From positions 1 through 56,926 of the forward strand of contig DWZQ01000024.1 in assembly GCA_019117485.1 (NCBI GenBank): a stretch of 56,926 bases of DNA, written 5' to 3'. The stretch comes from Candidatus Agathobaculum intestinipullorum (GTDB lineage Bacteria; Bacillota; Clostridia; Oscillospirales; Butyricicoccaceae). Position numbers and translations under genes: made by a program. A model generated the notes under the pieces. It was not told the DNA's origin and made no database searches. It saw only the letters and a list, made by a program, of their open reading frames with translations. The stretch's first letter is position 1; every line of letters starts with the position of its first letter. Positions 18,715-27,855 of this stretch are shown one piece after another.

Positions 18715-20081
18715 ATTCTGGAACAGGGGACATCAACAGATGGAAGGATGCTCCGGTTTATGCCGCAATCAATGATTTTTTTCATTACTACCTGACCCAA
18801 CGCGATGCTGAGGCAACCCTTGCGATGTTACCTGATGATTTTTACAGCGTCGGTACAGGGGAGGGCACGGTAGCCGTAGGAAAAACTGCCTTTGCAGAAA
18901 TGCTCAAAACTGAACTGGAGCAGCTGCCTGACCCGATCGGCTATACCATTGCTGATTTTCACCAAAAACCACAGGGAAACAACTGCTGGCATATTGTATG
19001 CAGCGTCGAAATGATCGTTGATCTGCCGGATGGCGCACAGGTGCGCTACCATACCCGCGTAACAGCTGGGTTACACCGAACCGGCACGCACTTCTGGCTG
19101 GATACAATCCACATTTCAGAAGCGAGCAAGTATCAGGAGGAGGGTGAGTTTTTCCCGCTGCAATATGTTTCGCGCGGCGTGGAACAACTGAGCCGTCAGA
19201 ACCGTCAGGAGTTGCTCCAACTGTTCGAACAGGCCATGCCGGGCGGCATTATCGGCGGCTACCGGGAAGCCGGCTTCCCACTTTATTTGGCCAATGACCG
19301 GCTGCTCGAAATGATGGGCTATCAAAGCCTTGAGGAGTACGAGGCTGATATCCAAGGTATGGTGCTCAACAGCATCCATCCCGAGGACCGCGCGCTCGTC
19401 GCGGAGGAGGTCAAATCAACCATTGCGCGCGATGAACAGTACGAGCTGGACTTCCGTCTGAAAAAGCAAGACAACAGCGACCTATGGGTACACAGCATCG
19501 GCCGCAAGACCGTCACAGCCGAGGGGCGTGAGGTTATCATAAGCGTGTTGTACGATATATCCCAACAGGTCGATACGCAGGCCAGCCTCGCATTGGAGGC
19601 CGTCAGCGACCCGCTGACCGGGGTGTACAACCGAAAAGGGGCGCAGGCCCAAATTTCCAAGGCCATCCAGCACACTTGCTGTTACTTATTCTTCATGCTT
19701 GATCTGGACAATTTCAAACGCATCAATGATCTATATGGCCATCAGCAGGGCGACGAAGCCCTTTGCTTTGTAGCCGAGCAGCTGACCAGTCGCTTCCGCT
19801 CGACCGATATTATATGCCGGTTGGGCGGCGACGAATTTGCCGTATTTGTGTCAGACTGTAAAGACCTACTGGCCATCCAGCACAAATTGCTGCAAATGAG
19901 CGACACCTATTGTCAAATGATGCAAAAGCGTTGGCCAGAAGCCGGTTCATCGCTATCAGCTGGTGGCGTGTTCGGTCGCAAGCCGCGCACGTTCAACGAG
20001 CTGTACAAGATCGCAGACGAGGTGCTTTATGAAATCAAAAAAAGCCGTAAAGGGCATTTGAAGCTGCGCGTGCTCGACTGA
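18711..20081 (+). CDS. SnoaL-like/PAS/GGDEF diguanylate cyclase
   Basis: 456 residues. The N-terminal 145 or so look like a SnoaL/NTF2-like sensor domain (DFFHYYLTQRDAEATLAML start). A PAS fold follows (about 165-290; LANDRLLEMMGYQSLEEYE). The GGDEF domain starts at SDPLTGVYNRKGA and has an intact GGDEF in RLGGDEFAVF (about 373-377), so it should make c-di-GMP. It is soluble. The start overlaps the preceding stop (ATGA), with GGAGGACGAGGC as ribosome site; the two proteins are translationally coupled and may form an opposing pair. A strong terminator follows. Confidence 0.9.
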   Translation: MNSGTGDINRWKDAPVYAAINDFFHYYLTQRDAEATLAMLPDDFYSVGTGEGTVAVGKTAFAEMLKTELEQLPDPIGYTIADFHQKPQGNNCWHIVCSVEMIVDLPDGAQVRYHTRVTAGLHRTGTHFWLDTIHISEASKYQEEGEFFPLQYVSRGVEQLSRQNRQELLQLFEQAMPGGIIGGYREAGFPLYLANDRLLEMMGYQSLEEYEADIQGMVLNSIHPEDRALVAEEVKSTIARDEQYELDFRLKKQDNSDLWVHSIGRKTVTAEGREVIISVLYDISQQVDTQASLALEAVSDPLTGVYNRKGAQAQISKAIQHTCCYLFFMLDLDNFKRINDLYGHQQGDEALCFVAEQLTSRFRSTDIICRLGGDEFAVFVSDCKDLLAIQHKLLQMSDTYCQMMQKRWPEAGSSLSAGGVFGRKPRTFNELYKIADEVLYEIKKSRKGHLKLRVLD

Positions 20082-20124
20082 GCCGCGGCATCCTGTCTGT
20101 CTATATTCGTGTATGGGAATAGTG

Positions 20125-20165
20125 AAAGGGGAGGCGCTTCCGCATGGAAGCGCCTCCCCCTTTTT
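20125..20165. terminator. Bidirectional terminator between convergent genes
   Basis: A 14-bp stem (20128-20141 with 20146-20159, loop GCAT) with A and T tracts on its flanks. Serves the diguanylate cyclase (+) and the nucleotidyltransferase (-). Confidence 0.9.
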
Positions 20166-20172
20166 ACCCATA

Positions 20173-20742
20173 TTACGCCTGTAAATCCTGCGCAGTATCC
20201 ACATCACACAGTTCGCGCTCCTGCGCAGCCTGCACGCACGCGCAATCCGCGCCGCACAGAAGCTCCCTGCCGCCTTCGTCGCCCTGCAAGGCGCGCAGGT
20301 CGGGCACAAGCGCCGCTGCAAACAAACATGGATTGCCGCGCCGCTCGCCAAAACATGCACGGGCGATACGCACGCCGGGCGCAGCTGCATCCAGCAGACG
20401 CGTAACGGTTTCCGCTGTCAAATACGGCTGGTCGGCCGCGACAAACACGACAAAATCACGCGGCATCACCCGCACGGCATCCAGCCCCGCCCGGATGGTA
20501 TAAGATAACCCCTGTGCGCTGTCCGGGCTATCGACCGCGCGCACGCCGAGCGCCTTTGCCCCCTCGCGCACGGCTGCATAGCGCGACACGACGGTCAGCG
20601 TGCAGTCGTCACGCCCCGAGACGAGCGCGGTCAGCATGTCCAGCCCGTGCTGGTACAGCGGCTTGCCATCCAGTTCATACAGCAGCTTGTTAACCCTGAA
20701 ACGCCGGCTGCTGCCCGACGCAAGATAGAGAATATGTTTCAT
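20173..20742 (-). CDS. MobA/MocA-like nucleotidyltransferase
   Basis: 189 residues of the MobA-like NTP transferase family. The N-terminal loop LASGSSRRFRVNKLLYELDG fits the LAGGxSxRMG..K pattern with Phe for Met, and FVVFVAADQPYL carries the Mg-binding Asp. It is the last gene of the molybdenum hydroxylase operon and its start overlaps the large-subunit stop (ATGA). Context suggests it makes the molybdopterin dinucleotide (cytosine, as in MocA) for that enzyme. The extension upstream to 20823 is a shadow without a ribosome site. Confidence 0.85.
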   Translation of the reverse strand: MKHILYLASGSSRRFRVNKLLYELDGKPLYQHGLDMLTALVSGRDDCTLTVVSRYAAVREGAKALGVRAVDSPDSAQGLSYTIRAGLDAVRVMPRDFVVFVAADQPYLTAETVTRLLDAAAPGVRIARACFGERRGNPCLFAAALVPDLRALQGDEGGRELLCGADCACVQAAQERELCDVDTAQDLQA

Positions 20743-23039
20743 ACCTGCCCCTTCTGCATGCCCCACAGCACCTTTTCCGGCGTGATTGGCAGCTCGCGGT
20801 GCCATACGCCGGTCGCATGCCAAACCGCGTGCGCGATGGCCGGCGCCGGGGTGTTGATGACGATCTCACCGATGGATTTAGCCCCGAACGGGCCGGTCGG
20901 CTCATAGCTGGACTCAAACTCGACCCGCAGCTTGCCCATGTCAAGCCGCGTCGGGATTTTGTACTGCATGAAGGAATTTTCCACCAGCGCGCCCTTTTCG
21001 GTATACTGGATATTCTCGAATAGCGCCATGCCGATGCCCTGCACGAGGCCGCCCTCGGTCTGCACGCGGGCAAGGCTGGGGTTGACCGGCGTGCCGCAGT
21101 CGACGACTGCAACGTAATCCAACAAATCGACCTGCCCGGTCTCCTTGTCCAATTCGATTTCGACCATGCCGACCATGAACGGCGGCGGCGACACCGGCGA
21201 GGTGTGTGACGCGGTCGCCTGCACGGCAACGCCGTTGCCGCACATCGACTTGGTTGCAATGTCAAAGAGCGAAACTTCGCCCGTGCCGTCCAGCTTTTTA
21301 ACCGACTTTCCGGCAAATTCCACCTCGGAAACGTCGCAATCCAGCATACCGGCTGCAATGGTGCAGATATTTTCCTTGAGCTGTTCGCAAGCCTTTTCGA
21401 CCGCCTTGCCGGTGACATAGGTCGTCGAGGACGCGTAGGAACCGGAGTCGTAGGGCGAAGCATCCGAATCCGCACCGAACACCGCGATATCGTCCACCGG
21501 GCAGTCCAGACACTCGGCTGCCATCTGCGCAAGGATGGTGTCGCAGCCCGTACCCATGTCAGCCGCGCCGATTGACAGGTTATAGAAGCCCTCGTCGCTC
21601 AGCTTGATGGTCGCCGAGCCAACGTCCACGCCCGAAATGCCCGAGCCTTGCATAGCCATCGCAACGCCTGCCGTGCGCACCTTGCCGTTCCCCATGTCAC
21701 GCACGGGATATTTTTCGTCCCATCCGAACAGCTCCTTGCAGCGCGCCATGCAGCGGTCGAGCGCGCAGGCGCTCGCCGGTTCGTTATAATAGGCGTGCAT
21801 GATCTGTCCCTCGCGCACCATGTTCTGTTCACGGATGGCGACCGGGTCGATGCCAAGGCGGTCTGCCAGTTCGGTGACCGCGCACTCGACCGCGAAAATG
21901 CCCTGTGTCGCGCCGTAGCCGCGGTACGCGCCCGAGGACTGGTAGTTGGTATACACCACATCGTAAGCGAAGCGGTGCGCCTCAAGGTTGCCGGTGTACA
22001 GCGGGATGGACTTATGGCCGGACAGGCCAACCGTCGTCGGCCCGTGCTCACCGAACGCGCCGGTGTTGGACAGCGTATATACATCCATCGCGCGGATGGT
22101 ACCGTCGCGGTTTGCGCCGACGCGCACCGTGACCTCCATCTCGTGCCGCGGCGAAGCCGCGATCTGGCTTTCCTCGCGGGTGTAGATCATTTTAGCGGCT
22201 CTGCCGGTTTTCCATGTGACCAGCGCCGGATATACCTCGGCTACGACGGTCTGCTTTGCGCCGAAGCCGCCGCCGATGCGCGGCTTTTCGACATGGATCT
22301 TGCTTTTGGGGATATCCAAGGCGTTGGCGAGAATGCGGCGCACATGGAACACGATCTGCGTTGAGGAAATGATGTGCAGACGGCCATAGTGGTCGATCTC
22401 GGTGTAGGTGCGGAAGGTCTCCATCATCGCCTGATTGACCGCGGGCACGCGGTAGGTGTGCGCAACGACCTCGTCGCAGTCCGCCAGCACCGCGTCCACG
22501 TCGCCGTGGCTGCCGCACTCGCTCGCGCACAGGTTGCGCTTATTATCCGCCCCGACCGGGCAGAGCGACCGCCAGTTCTCCTCAGGGTGTACCAGAATCG
22601 GGTTATCCTTAGCCGTGTGGAAGTCCAAAACCGGCTCGAGCACCTGATATTTTACTTTGATGAGCTTTAACGCCTTGTCGACCGCTTTTTCGGTCTCGCC
22701 CGCGACAATGGCAACCGCGTCGCCGACAAAGCGCACGCGCTGGTCGAGAATCAGCCGGTCATAGGGCGACGGCTCGGGGAAGGTCTGCCCGGCCATTGTA
22801 AAGCGCTTCTGCGGCACGTCCTTCCAAGTGTAAACCGCGACAATACCCGGCACCTTGCACGCAATATCGGTGTTGATCTCCTCAATCAGCGCGTGGGCGT
22901 GCGGGGAGCGCAGCACCTTGACGATCAGGCAGTCATGCGGGGTCACGTCGTCGACATAGGCGGGCTTGCCCAGCAAGAGCTGCATCGCGTCCTTTTTGCG
23001 GACGGGCTGGTTTATCACCCGGAACTTGTTTTCGGCCAT
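20739..23039 (-). CDS. Molybdenum hydroxylase, molybdopterin-binding large subunit (xanthine dehydrogenase family)
   Basis: 766 residues. Family features: the N-terminal domain ending YTWKDVPQK, the molybdopterin loops RIGGGFGAKQTVV and GAYRGYGATQGIFAVE, the AMQGSGISG segment, and the C-terminal KSIGEIVINTPAPAIAHAV with the catalytic Glu. Substrate cannot be read; xanthine or another purine is plausible given xpt and an NCS2 permease 3-5 kb away, but nicotinate or aldehyde types are possible. ATG 23039 follows AAAGGGGGATGCGTG and overlaps the iron-sulfur subunit stop by one base. Acts with the two genes upstream as a heterotrimer. Confidence 0.92.
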   Translation of the reverse strand: MAENKFRVINQPVRKKDAMQLLLGKPAYVDDVTPHDCLIVKVLRSPHAHALIEEINTDIACKVPGIVAVYTWKDVPQKRFTMAGQTFPEPSPYDRLILDQRVRFVGDAVAIVAGETEKAVDKALKLIKVKYQVLEPVLDFHTAKDNPILVHPEENWRSLCPVGADNKRNLCASECGSHGDVDAVLADCDEVVAHTYRVPAVNQAMMETFRTYTEIDHYGRLHIISSTQIVFHVRRILANALDIPKSKIHVEKPRIGGGFGAKQTVVAEVYPALVTWKTGRAAKMIYTREESQIAASPRHEMEVTVRVGANRDGTIRAMDVYTLSNTGAFGEHGPTTVGLSGHKSIPLYTGNLEAHRFAYDVVYTNYQSSGAYRGYGATQGIFAVECAVTELADRLGIDPVAIREQNMVREGQIMHAYYNEPASACALDRCMARCKELFGWDEKYPVRDMGNGKVRTAGVAMAMQGSGISGVDVGSATIKLSDEGFYNLSIGAADMGTGCDTILAQMAAECLDCPVDDIAVFGADSDASPYDSGSYASSTTYVTGKAVEKACEQLKENICTIAAGMLDCDVSEVEFAGKSVKKLDGTGEVSLFDIATKSMCGNGVAVQATASHTSPVSPPPFMVGMVEIELDKETGQVDLLDYVAVVDCGTPVNPSLARVQTEGGLVQGIGMALFENIQYTEKGALVENSFMQYKIPTRLDMGKLRVEFESSYEPTGPFGAKSIGEIVINTPAPAIAHAVWHATGVWHRELPITPEKVLWGMQKGQV

Positions 23040-23500
23040 CACGCATCCCCCTTTCGACTGTCCAGATAGGCGCGGATGCCGCGCAGCTGCCCCTCATAGC
23101 CCGAGCAGCGGCACAGGTTGCCCGCGAGGTAGGCGCGGATCTCATCGTCGGTCGGGTCGGGGTTTTCGCGCAGCAGCGCCACGGTGTTCATCACAAAACC
23201 GGGGTTGCAAAAACCGCACTGTTCCGCACCTTGGTCGGCGATGAAGCCGACAAAATCGGCGGCTTCTTCCTGCAAGCCTTCGAGCGTCTGGATATGGTGC
23301 CCCGCCGCGCGGGCGGCGAGCACACTGCACGACAGCACGGGCGTGCCGTCCATGAGCACGGTGCACAGGCCGCAGTTGGCGGTCTCGCAGCCGCGCTTGA
23401 CCGAATAGCAGCCGTGGTCGCGCACAAAGTCGATCAGCAGCGTGTCCGCGTCGATGGGCGCCGACACCGGCTTGCCGTTAAGCGTCAGTTTGATCTCCAT
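23039..23500 (-). CDS. Molybdenum hydroxylase, [2Fe-2S] subunit
   Basis: 153 residues carrying two iron-sulfur clusters that pass electrons from molybdenum to FAD. The plant-type cluster uses Cys 38, 43, 46 and 58 (GCETANCGLC, then VLSC). The second uses CGFCNPGF and the CRC motif in GNLCRCSGYEGQ. Length and order are standard for XdhC/CoxS-like subunits. It starts four bases after the FAD subunit ends, and its stop overlaps the large subunit start. Confidence 0.95.
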   Translation of the reverse strand: MEIKLTLNGKPVSAPIDADTLLIDFVRDHGCYSVKRGCETANCGLCTVLMDGTPVLSCSVLAARAAGHHIQTLEGLQEEAADFVGFIADQGAEQCGFCNPGFVMNTVALLRENPDPTDDEIRAYLAGNLCRCSGYEGQLRGIRAYLDSRKGDA

Positions 23501-23503
23501 GCC

Positions 23504-24307
23504 TTACCCCTCCTTTGCCAGTGCGAGCGCCGCGCGGCGCACCAGCACCTTGCAGATTTCGCGCCGGTAGTCCGCGCTCGCGCGCGTATTGCTGCCAAAC
23601 ACCGCGCGGGATGCGATATCTTCGGCAAAAGCGCGCGCGCTATCCTCTGTGATGCCCTGCCTCAGGATGCCCTTATCGTCCGTGAAAACGGCAGCGGGCA
23701 TCGGCCGCGCGCCGATGACGCAGGTATAGTTCCCGTCCCGTCCGGCCAGCGCAGCCGTGAGCACGGGGAAGTCGGTGGAAATATTGCGCTGCGACAGGTA
23801 CACAACACGTCCCGCCGCCTTGGGCACGATCACTTCGGTGAGGATGTCGCGCGTCGTGCGCGGCAGCTGGGCGAAATCTGCAAGCGGCATTTCGCCCGCA
23901 TGGTGCAGTACGACCCGCGCATCGAGCGCCAGAAACAGCGTCAGCACATCGGAAAAACCGAACCGCCCCCACAGGCTGCCGCCGAGCGTTGCACAATTGC
24001 GGAACTGCACGCCGACGATGTGCTTGACCGTCTGCTCCATCGCGCCGTCCGTGAGCGCGGCCAGCCCCTCATGCATTTCGAGCGCGCGCAGCGGCACCAT
24101 CGCGCCGATGCGGTACTCGGTTTCGGTCTCTGCGATGCTGTCCAGCCCCAAATCGCACAGGTCGATCGCCGTGCCGGCAGGCCGTTTCTGTATTTTGAGC
24201 CACAGCATGCCGCCTATCACGACATTATTTTTCTTCTGGCAAAGTGTGTATGCTTCGTCCAGGCTCTGCGCCCGCACATATTGATTGATCGAAAGCACCT
24301 TTCCCAT
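23504..24307 (-). CDS. Molybdenum hydroxylase, FAD-binding subunit
   Basis: 267 residues of the CoxM/XdhB-like FAD-binding family, which hands electrons to NAD or another acceptor. Recognisable parts are NNVVIGGMLWLKIQK (FAD loop), IGAMVPLRALEMH and the second FAD contact QFRNCATLGGSLWGRFGFSD. It is about 20 residues shorter than many relatives. The start at 24307 (MGKVLSINQYV) has AAGGA eight bases upstream; a GTG four codons later is an alternative. First gene of the operon; upstream 24308-24475 holds only the divergent control region. Confidence 0.88.
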   Translation of the reverse strand: MGKVLSINQYVRAQSLDEAYTLCQKKNNVVIGGMLWLKIQKRPAGTAIDLCDLGLDSIAETETEYRIGAMVPLRALEMHEGLAALTDGAMEQTVKHIVGVQFRNCATLGGSLWGRFGFSDVLTLFLALDARVVLHHAGEMPLADFAQLPRTTRDILTEVIVPKAAGRVVYLSQRNISTDFPVLTAALAGRDGNYTCVIGARPMPAAVFTDDKGILRQGITEDSARAFAEDIASRAVFGSNTRASADYRREICKVLVRRAALALAKEG

Positions 24308-24475
24308 CCTTCCGTCCTTGTTTTCCAATGTCCGGCCGTGGCTTTGGGCCACGCCTGCCCGTTTTGCCCACGCCGTTGTTTCCGCTCTCTTTGCAGTCAT
24401 TATATCATAGAAAGCGGTTTTTCCAAAGCAGTTTCCGCTATTTTTCCACAGAATCCGCTTTTCCATTTCCTCCGC

Positions 24476-24504
24476 TTGACTTCAGTCCGAAACCGTACTA
24501 TACT
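24476..24504 (+). promoter_or_regulatory. Promoter of marR-mate
   Basis: TTGACT, 17 bp, TATACT, close to consensus. Confidence 0.8.
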
Positions 24505-24522
24505 ATAATCCGAATTCGGACT
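24484..24522. promoter_or_regulatory. Candidate MarR operator
   Basis: The palindrome TCCGAATTCGGA (24509-24520) lies just after the -10 box, and the half-site AGTCCGAA recurs at 24484-24491 between -35 and -10. The position suits autorepression by the MarR protein encoded next. Confidence 0.7.
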
Positions 24523-24539
24523 ATTGGAGGGAAGTGTTT

Positions 24540-24980
24540 ATGGAACTGCGCGCCAAAATGGAGCAGCTCAACACCTGCATCTGCAAAATGACCGAGTTAT
24601 ACCGCACTTGGGCCAAGCGGCATGGCATGAGCTACAACACCATGATGACGCTTTATGCACTGGGGCAGTCGCGCAAATGCACGCAAAAACAAATTGCGGA
24701 CGAGTGGCTGATTCCCAAACAAACGGTGAACACGGTTATCAAGGAATTGGAGCGGCTGGGCCACATCAGCTTTGAGCCGCTGCCCGGCAGCAAGCAGAAG
24801 ATCGTCTGCCTGACGGAATCCGGCCGTGCCTACGCCGACAGCTGCCTGCACGAGCTGTATGAGATGGAATCGCGTGCGCTGCGCTCGCTCGGGCAGCCGC
24901 TGACCGATATTTTTATCGAGTGCAACCTTGCCTTTGCGGAACGGTTGGAGGAGGAGGTGCGCGGTCATGCAGGAGAATAA
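24540..24980 (+). CDS. MarR family transcriptional regulator
   Basis: 146-residue winged-helix regulator. The DNA-binding part reads RKCTQKQIADEWLIPKQTVN for the helix-turn-helix, then a wing with GSKQKIVCLTESG. The ATG at 24540 is nine bases after GGAGG; a GTG two codons earlier is too close. It overlaps the MATE gene by 14 nt, and a palindrome sits on its promoter, so it probably represses itself and the transporter and is released by a ligand the pump exports. Confidence 0.92.
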   Translation: MELRAKMEQLNTCICKMTELYRTWAKRHGMSYNTMMTLYALGQSRKCTQKQIADEWLIPKQTVNTVIKELERLGHISFEPLPGSKQKIVCLTESGRAYADSCLHELYEMESRALRSLGQPLTDIFIECNLAFAERLEEEVRGHAGE

Positions 24981-26313
24981 CGCACTGGCGCGGCAGTTTA
25001 CCCTGTCTTCCCTGATGCGCTTTGCGCTGCCCAATATCATTATGATGGTTTTCCTCTCTATGTATACCATCGTGGACGGGATGTTTATCTCGCGTTATGT
25101 CGGCACGCTTGCGTTGAGTGCGGTCAACATGACATTCCCGCTCAACTGTCTGGAGATGGCGCTGGGTATCATGCTCGCTTCGGGCGGCAGCGCGGTCATC
25201 GCGCGGCAGCTGGGCGAGGGCGACGAGGCGACCGCGCGGCACAACTTCTCTTTTCTACTTGTGGTGTCGGTTGGCATCAGTCTGGTGTTCCTGCTGGCGG
25301 GCGTTTTCACGCTCGACCCCATTATCCATGCGCTCGGCGCGAGCGAAGCGCAGTTTGCATTGTGCCGCACCTATGCGCGCATCCTGCTGTTGTTTGCGCC
25401 CGCCTTTTTCCTGCAAACCGCATTCCAGACGCTGTTTATCACAGCGGGACGGCCCGGACTTGGCCTTGTGGCAACCGTGGGCGGCGGTCTGACCAACATC
25501 GTACTCGACTATGTGTTCATCGCGCGTCTGCACTGGGGCATCGCAGGCGCGGCAATCGCCACCGGACTGTGCTACCTCGTGCCCGCCGTGGTGGGGCTGG
25601 TCTTTTTCTCCCTGAACCGGCGCGGCACGCTGTTTTTCGTGCGCCCGCGCACAGACTGGCGCATGCTGCTGTTCGCCTGCGCCAACGGCTCATCCGAAAT
25701 GGTTACCAACATCGCAAACGCCATCACGACCTATCTGTTCAACCTGATTTTCCTGCACTACTGGGGCGAGGATGGCGTGGCGTCCATCACGATCGTGCTG
25801 TACTTTCAATTTGTGTTTACCGCGGTGTTTTTTGGCTTTTCCATGGGGGTCGCGCCCGTGTTCAGCTTCAAATATGGCGCGCAGGATGCGCCGCAGCTGC
25901 GGCAGTTGTTCCGCTACTGCATCGGCTTTGTCATCCTGTGCTCGGTGTGCTGCACCGGACTTTCGCTTGCGGTCATCCGGCCATGCCTTGCGCTGTTCAC
26001 CGATGCCGGCAGCCATGTGTTCGCCATTACGATTGAGGGCTTCCCGCTCTACGCGATCTCCTTCCTGTTCATGGGCGTGAGCATTTTCGCCTCCTCGCTG
26101 TTCACCGCCTTTTCCGATGGCCGCGTGTCCGCGATCATCTCCTTCGCCCGCACGCTGGTATTTCTGGTCGGTATGCTGCTGCTCCTGCCCCTGCTGCTGG
26201 GGGAAACCGGCGTGTGGCTGGCCGTGCCTGTGGCTGAGATACTCGGCATTGCGGTTTCCATCTATTATCTTGTCCGGCTGCGCGGCGTATACCGCTATGG
26301 CGCGCTAAACTGA
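24967..26313 (+). CDS. MATE family multidrug efflux transporter
   Basis: 448 residues with 12 predicted membrane helices in two similar halves. Typical parts are the first helix LPNIIMMVFLSMYTIVDGMF, LASGGSAVIARQLGEGDE after helix 2, and LFITAGRPGLGLVATVGGGL in the middle of the first half. Probably Na+ or H+ driven drug or metabolite efflux from the cytoplasmic membrane. ATG 24967 (GAGGAGGTGCGCGGTC upstream) lies inside the end of marR. Substrate unknown. Confidence 0.92.
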   Translation: MQENNALARQFTLSSLMRFALPNIIMMVFLSMYTIVDGMFISRYVGTLALSAVNMTFPLNCLEMALGIMLASGGSAVIARQLGEGDEATARHNFSFLLVVSVGISLVFLLAGVFTLDPIIHALGASEAQFALCRTYARILLLFAPAFFLQTAFQTLFITAGRPGLGLVATVGGGLTNIVLDYVFIARLHWGIAGAAIATGLCYLVPAVVGLVFFSLNRRGTLFFVRPRTDWRMLLFACANGSSEMVTNIANAITTYLFNLIFLHYWGEDGVASITIVLYFQFVFTAVFFGFSMGVAPVFSFKYGAQDAPQLRQLFRYCIGFVILCSVCCTGLSLAVIRPCLALFTDAGSHVFAITIEGFPLYAISFLFMGVSIFASSLFTAFSDGRVSAIISFARTLVFLVGMLLLLPLLLGETGVWLAVPVAEILGIAVSIYYLVRLRGVYRYGALN

Positions 26314-26318
26314 CAACA

Positions 26319-26351
26319 AAAAGCTCCCCTGCATCACGCAGAGGAGCTTTT
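26319..26351. terminator. Bidirectional terminator
   Basis: AAAAGCTCC/GGAGCTTTT with CTGC/GCAG inside. Lies between the convergent MATE and permease genes. Confidence 0.88.
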
Positions 26352-26363
26352 GTTATACCGTTT

Positions 26364-27797
26364 TCAGTTTTCCACTGCCTTTTCCTTGGGCAGCAGCACG
26401 TTCAGGATGATTGCAACGAATGCTGCGGGCACGATACCCGAGCCGCCGAATACCAGCTGCACCGCCTGCGGCAGACCGGCCAGTACGGTCGCATTTGCGC
26501 CGAGGCCGTAGCCGAGGCCGAGCGCCACGGACACGATGGTCATGCTGCGCGCCGTCAGCGGCTCACGGGTAATCAGCTGGATGCCGCTCATCACGATCGA
26601 CGAGAACATGATGACCGCCGCGCCGCCGAGCACGCTCTGCGGCATGATCGACACGATTGCCGCGAGCTTGGGGAACAGGCCGCACAGGATGAGGAACACT
26701 GCGCCGCACGCGAGCGCAAAGCGGTTGACGACCTTGGTCATCGTGACAAGGCCGACGTTCTGGCTGAACGAGGTGTTGGGCAGCACGCCGAAGACCGCCG
26801 CAAACGACGAGCCGAGGCCGTCGCAGATGATGCCGCCGGACAGCTCCTTATCGGTCGCCTCGCGGCCCATGCCGCCTTCCATGACACCCGAAATATCGCC
26901 CACGGTCTCGACCGCGGTGACGATGAACATAATCATAACAGGCGCAATCGCACGCATGTCAAACACGGGCTTGACCGGCAGGATTTCCGGGATGGCAAAC
27001 CAGCTTGCCTGCGCCACCTTGTCCCAGTTGAGTACCCATGCCTTGGTGTACTCCACGCCATCCGCACCCACGCCCGTCGGCGACAGGAACAGCGGCAGCA
27101 CCGCGCACAGGATGTAACCAAATACAATGCCGAGCAGGATGCAGGAATAGCTCAAAACGCCCTTGGTGCAGTGCTTGAAAATCAAGATCACGATCAGCAC
27201 GGTCAACGCAATCAGCAGGTTTTCGACCGAGCCGTAGTCCTGCGCGCCCGAACCGCCGCCAAACGAGGCAACGCCCACGCTGATCAGCGACAGGCCGATG
27301 GACAGCACGACCGTGCCGGTGACGACCGCCGGGAAAAACCGGCGCAATGGCTTGAGGAAAAAGCCCAAAACGCCCTCAAACAGGCCGCCGATGATCGACG
27401 CGCCCATGATCGCGCCATAGGCGAGAATACCGCCGCCCATGACATTGGCCACGCTCTGGAACACGCCGATAAAGCCCGAACTGGTGCCCATGATGATCGG
27501 CACCTTGCCGCCGACCGGGCCGATGGCGAAAAGCTGGATGAGCGTTACCACGCCCGCAATCAGCATCGCGTTCTGAAGCAGCGATACCTGAATGGCCGCG
27601 AACTGGTCGGCGTCGCTCATCGCGGCGCACGCGCTTGTGATAATCAGGATAGGCGTTAGGTTGCCCACGAACATCGCCAGCACATGTTGCAGCCCGAGCG
27701 GAATCGCCTGCGCGAGCGGCAGCTTGGCATGGAAATCATACGGCCCGAAAAATTCCTTTTCCTTGGCCGCACCCGAAGCCTTTGTTTCTTTCTTCAT
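26364..27797 (-). CDS. NCS2 family xanthine/uracil permease
   Basis: 477 residues, about 14 membrane helices, nucleobase:cation symporter-2 family. Typical segments are PLGLQHVLAMFVGNLTPILI near the N-terminus, PIIMGTSSGFIG and the family motif region GVLPNTSFSQNVGLVTMTKV. Xanthine is the likely substrate because xpt lies 58 nt upstream in the same direction, as in Bacillus xpt-pbuX. Start 27797 (MKKETK) has AGGGGAGGACAAA. Purine riboswitch control was looked for upstream of xpt and not found. Confidence 0.92.
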   Translation of the reverse strand: MKKETKASGAAKEKEFFGPYDFHAKLPLAQAIPLGLQHVLAMFVGNLTPILIITSACAAMSDADQFAAIQVSLLQNAMLIAGVVTLIQLFAIGPVGGKVPIIMGTSSGFIGVFQSVANVMGGGILAYGAIMGASIIGGLFEGVLGFFLKPLRRFFPAVVTGTVVLSIGLSLISVGVASFGGGSGAQDYGSVENLLIALTVLIVILIFKHCTKGVLSYSCILLGIVFGYILCAVLPLFLSPTGVGADGVEYTKAWVLNWDKVAQASWFAIPEILPVKPVFDMRAIAPVMIMFIVTAVETVGDISGVMEGGMGREATDKELSGGIICDGLGSSFAAVFGVLPNTSFSQNVGLVTMTKVVNRFALACGAVFLILCGLFPKLAAIVSIMPQSVLGGAAVIMFSSIVMSGIQLITREPLTARSMTIVSVALGLGYGLGANATVLAGLPQAVQLVFGGSGIVPAAFVAIILNVLLPKEKAVEN

Positions 27798-27855
27798 TTT
27801 GTCCTCCCCTGTATTTTGTGTTGCGAATAAAAACGGGAATGGGGCCGTGCGGCCC

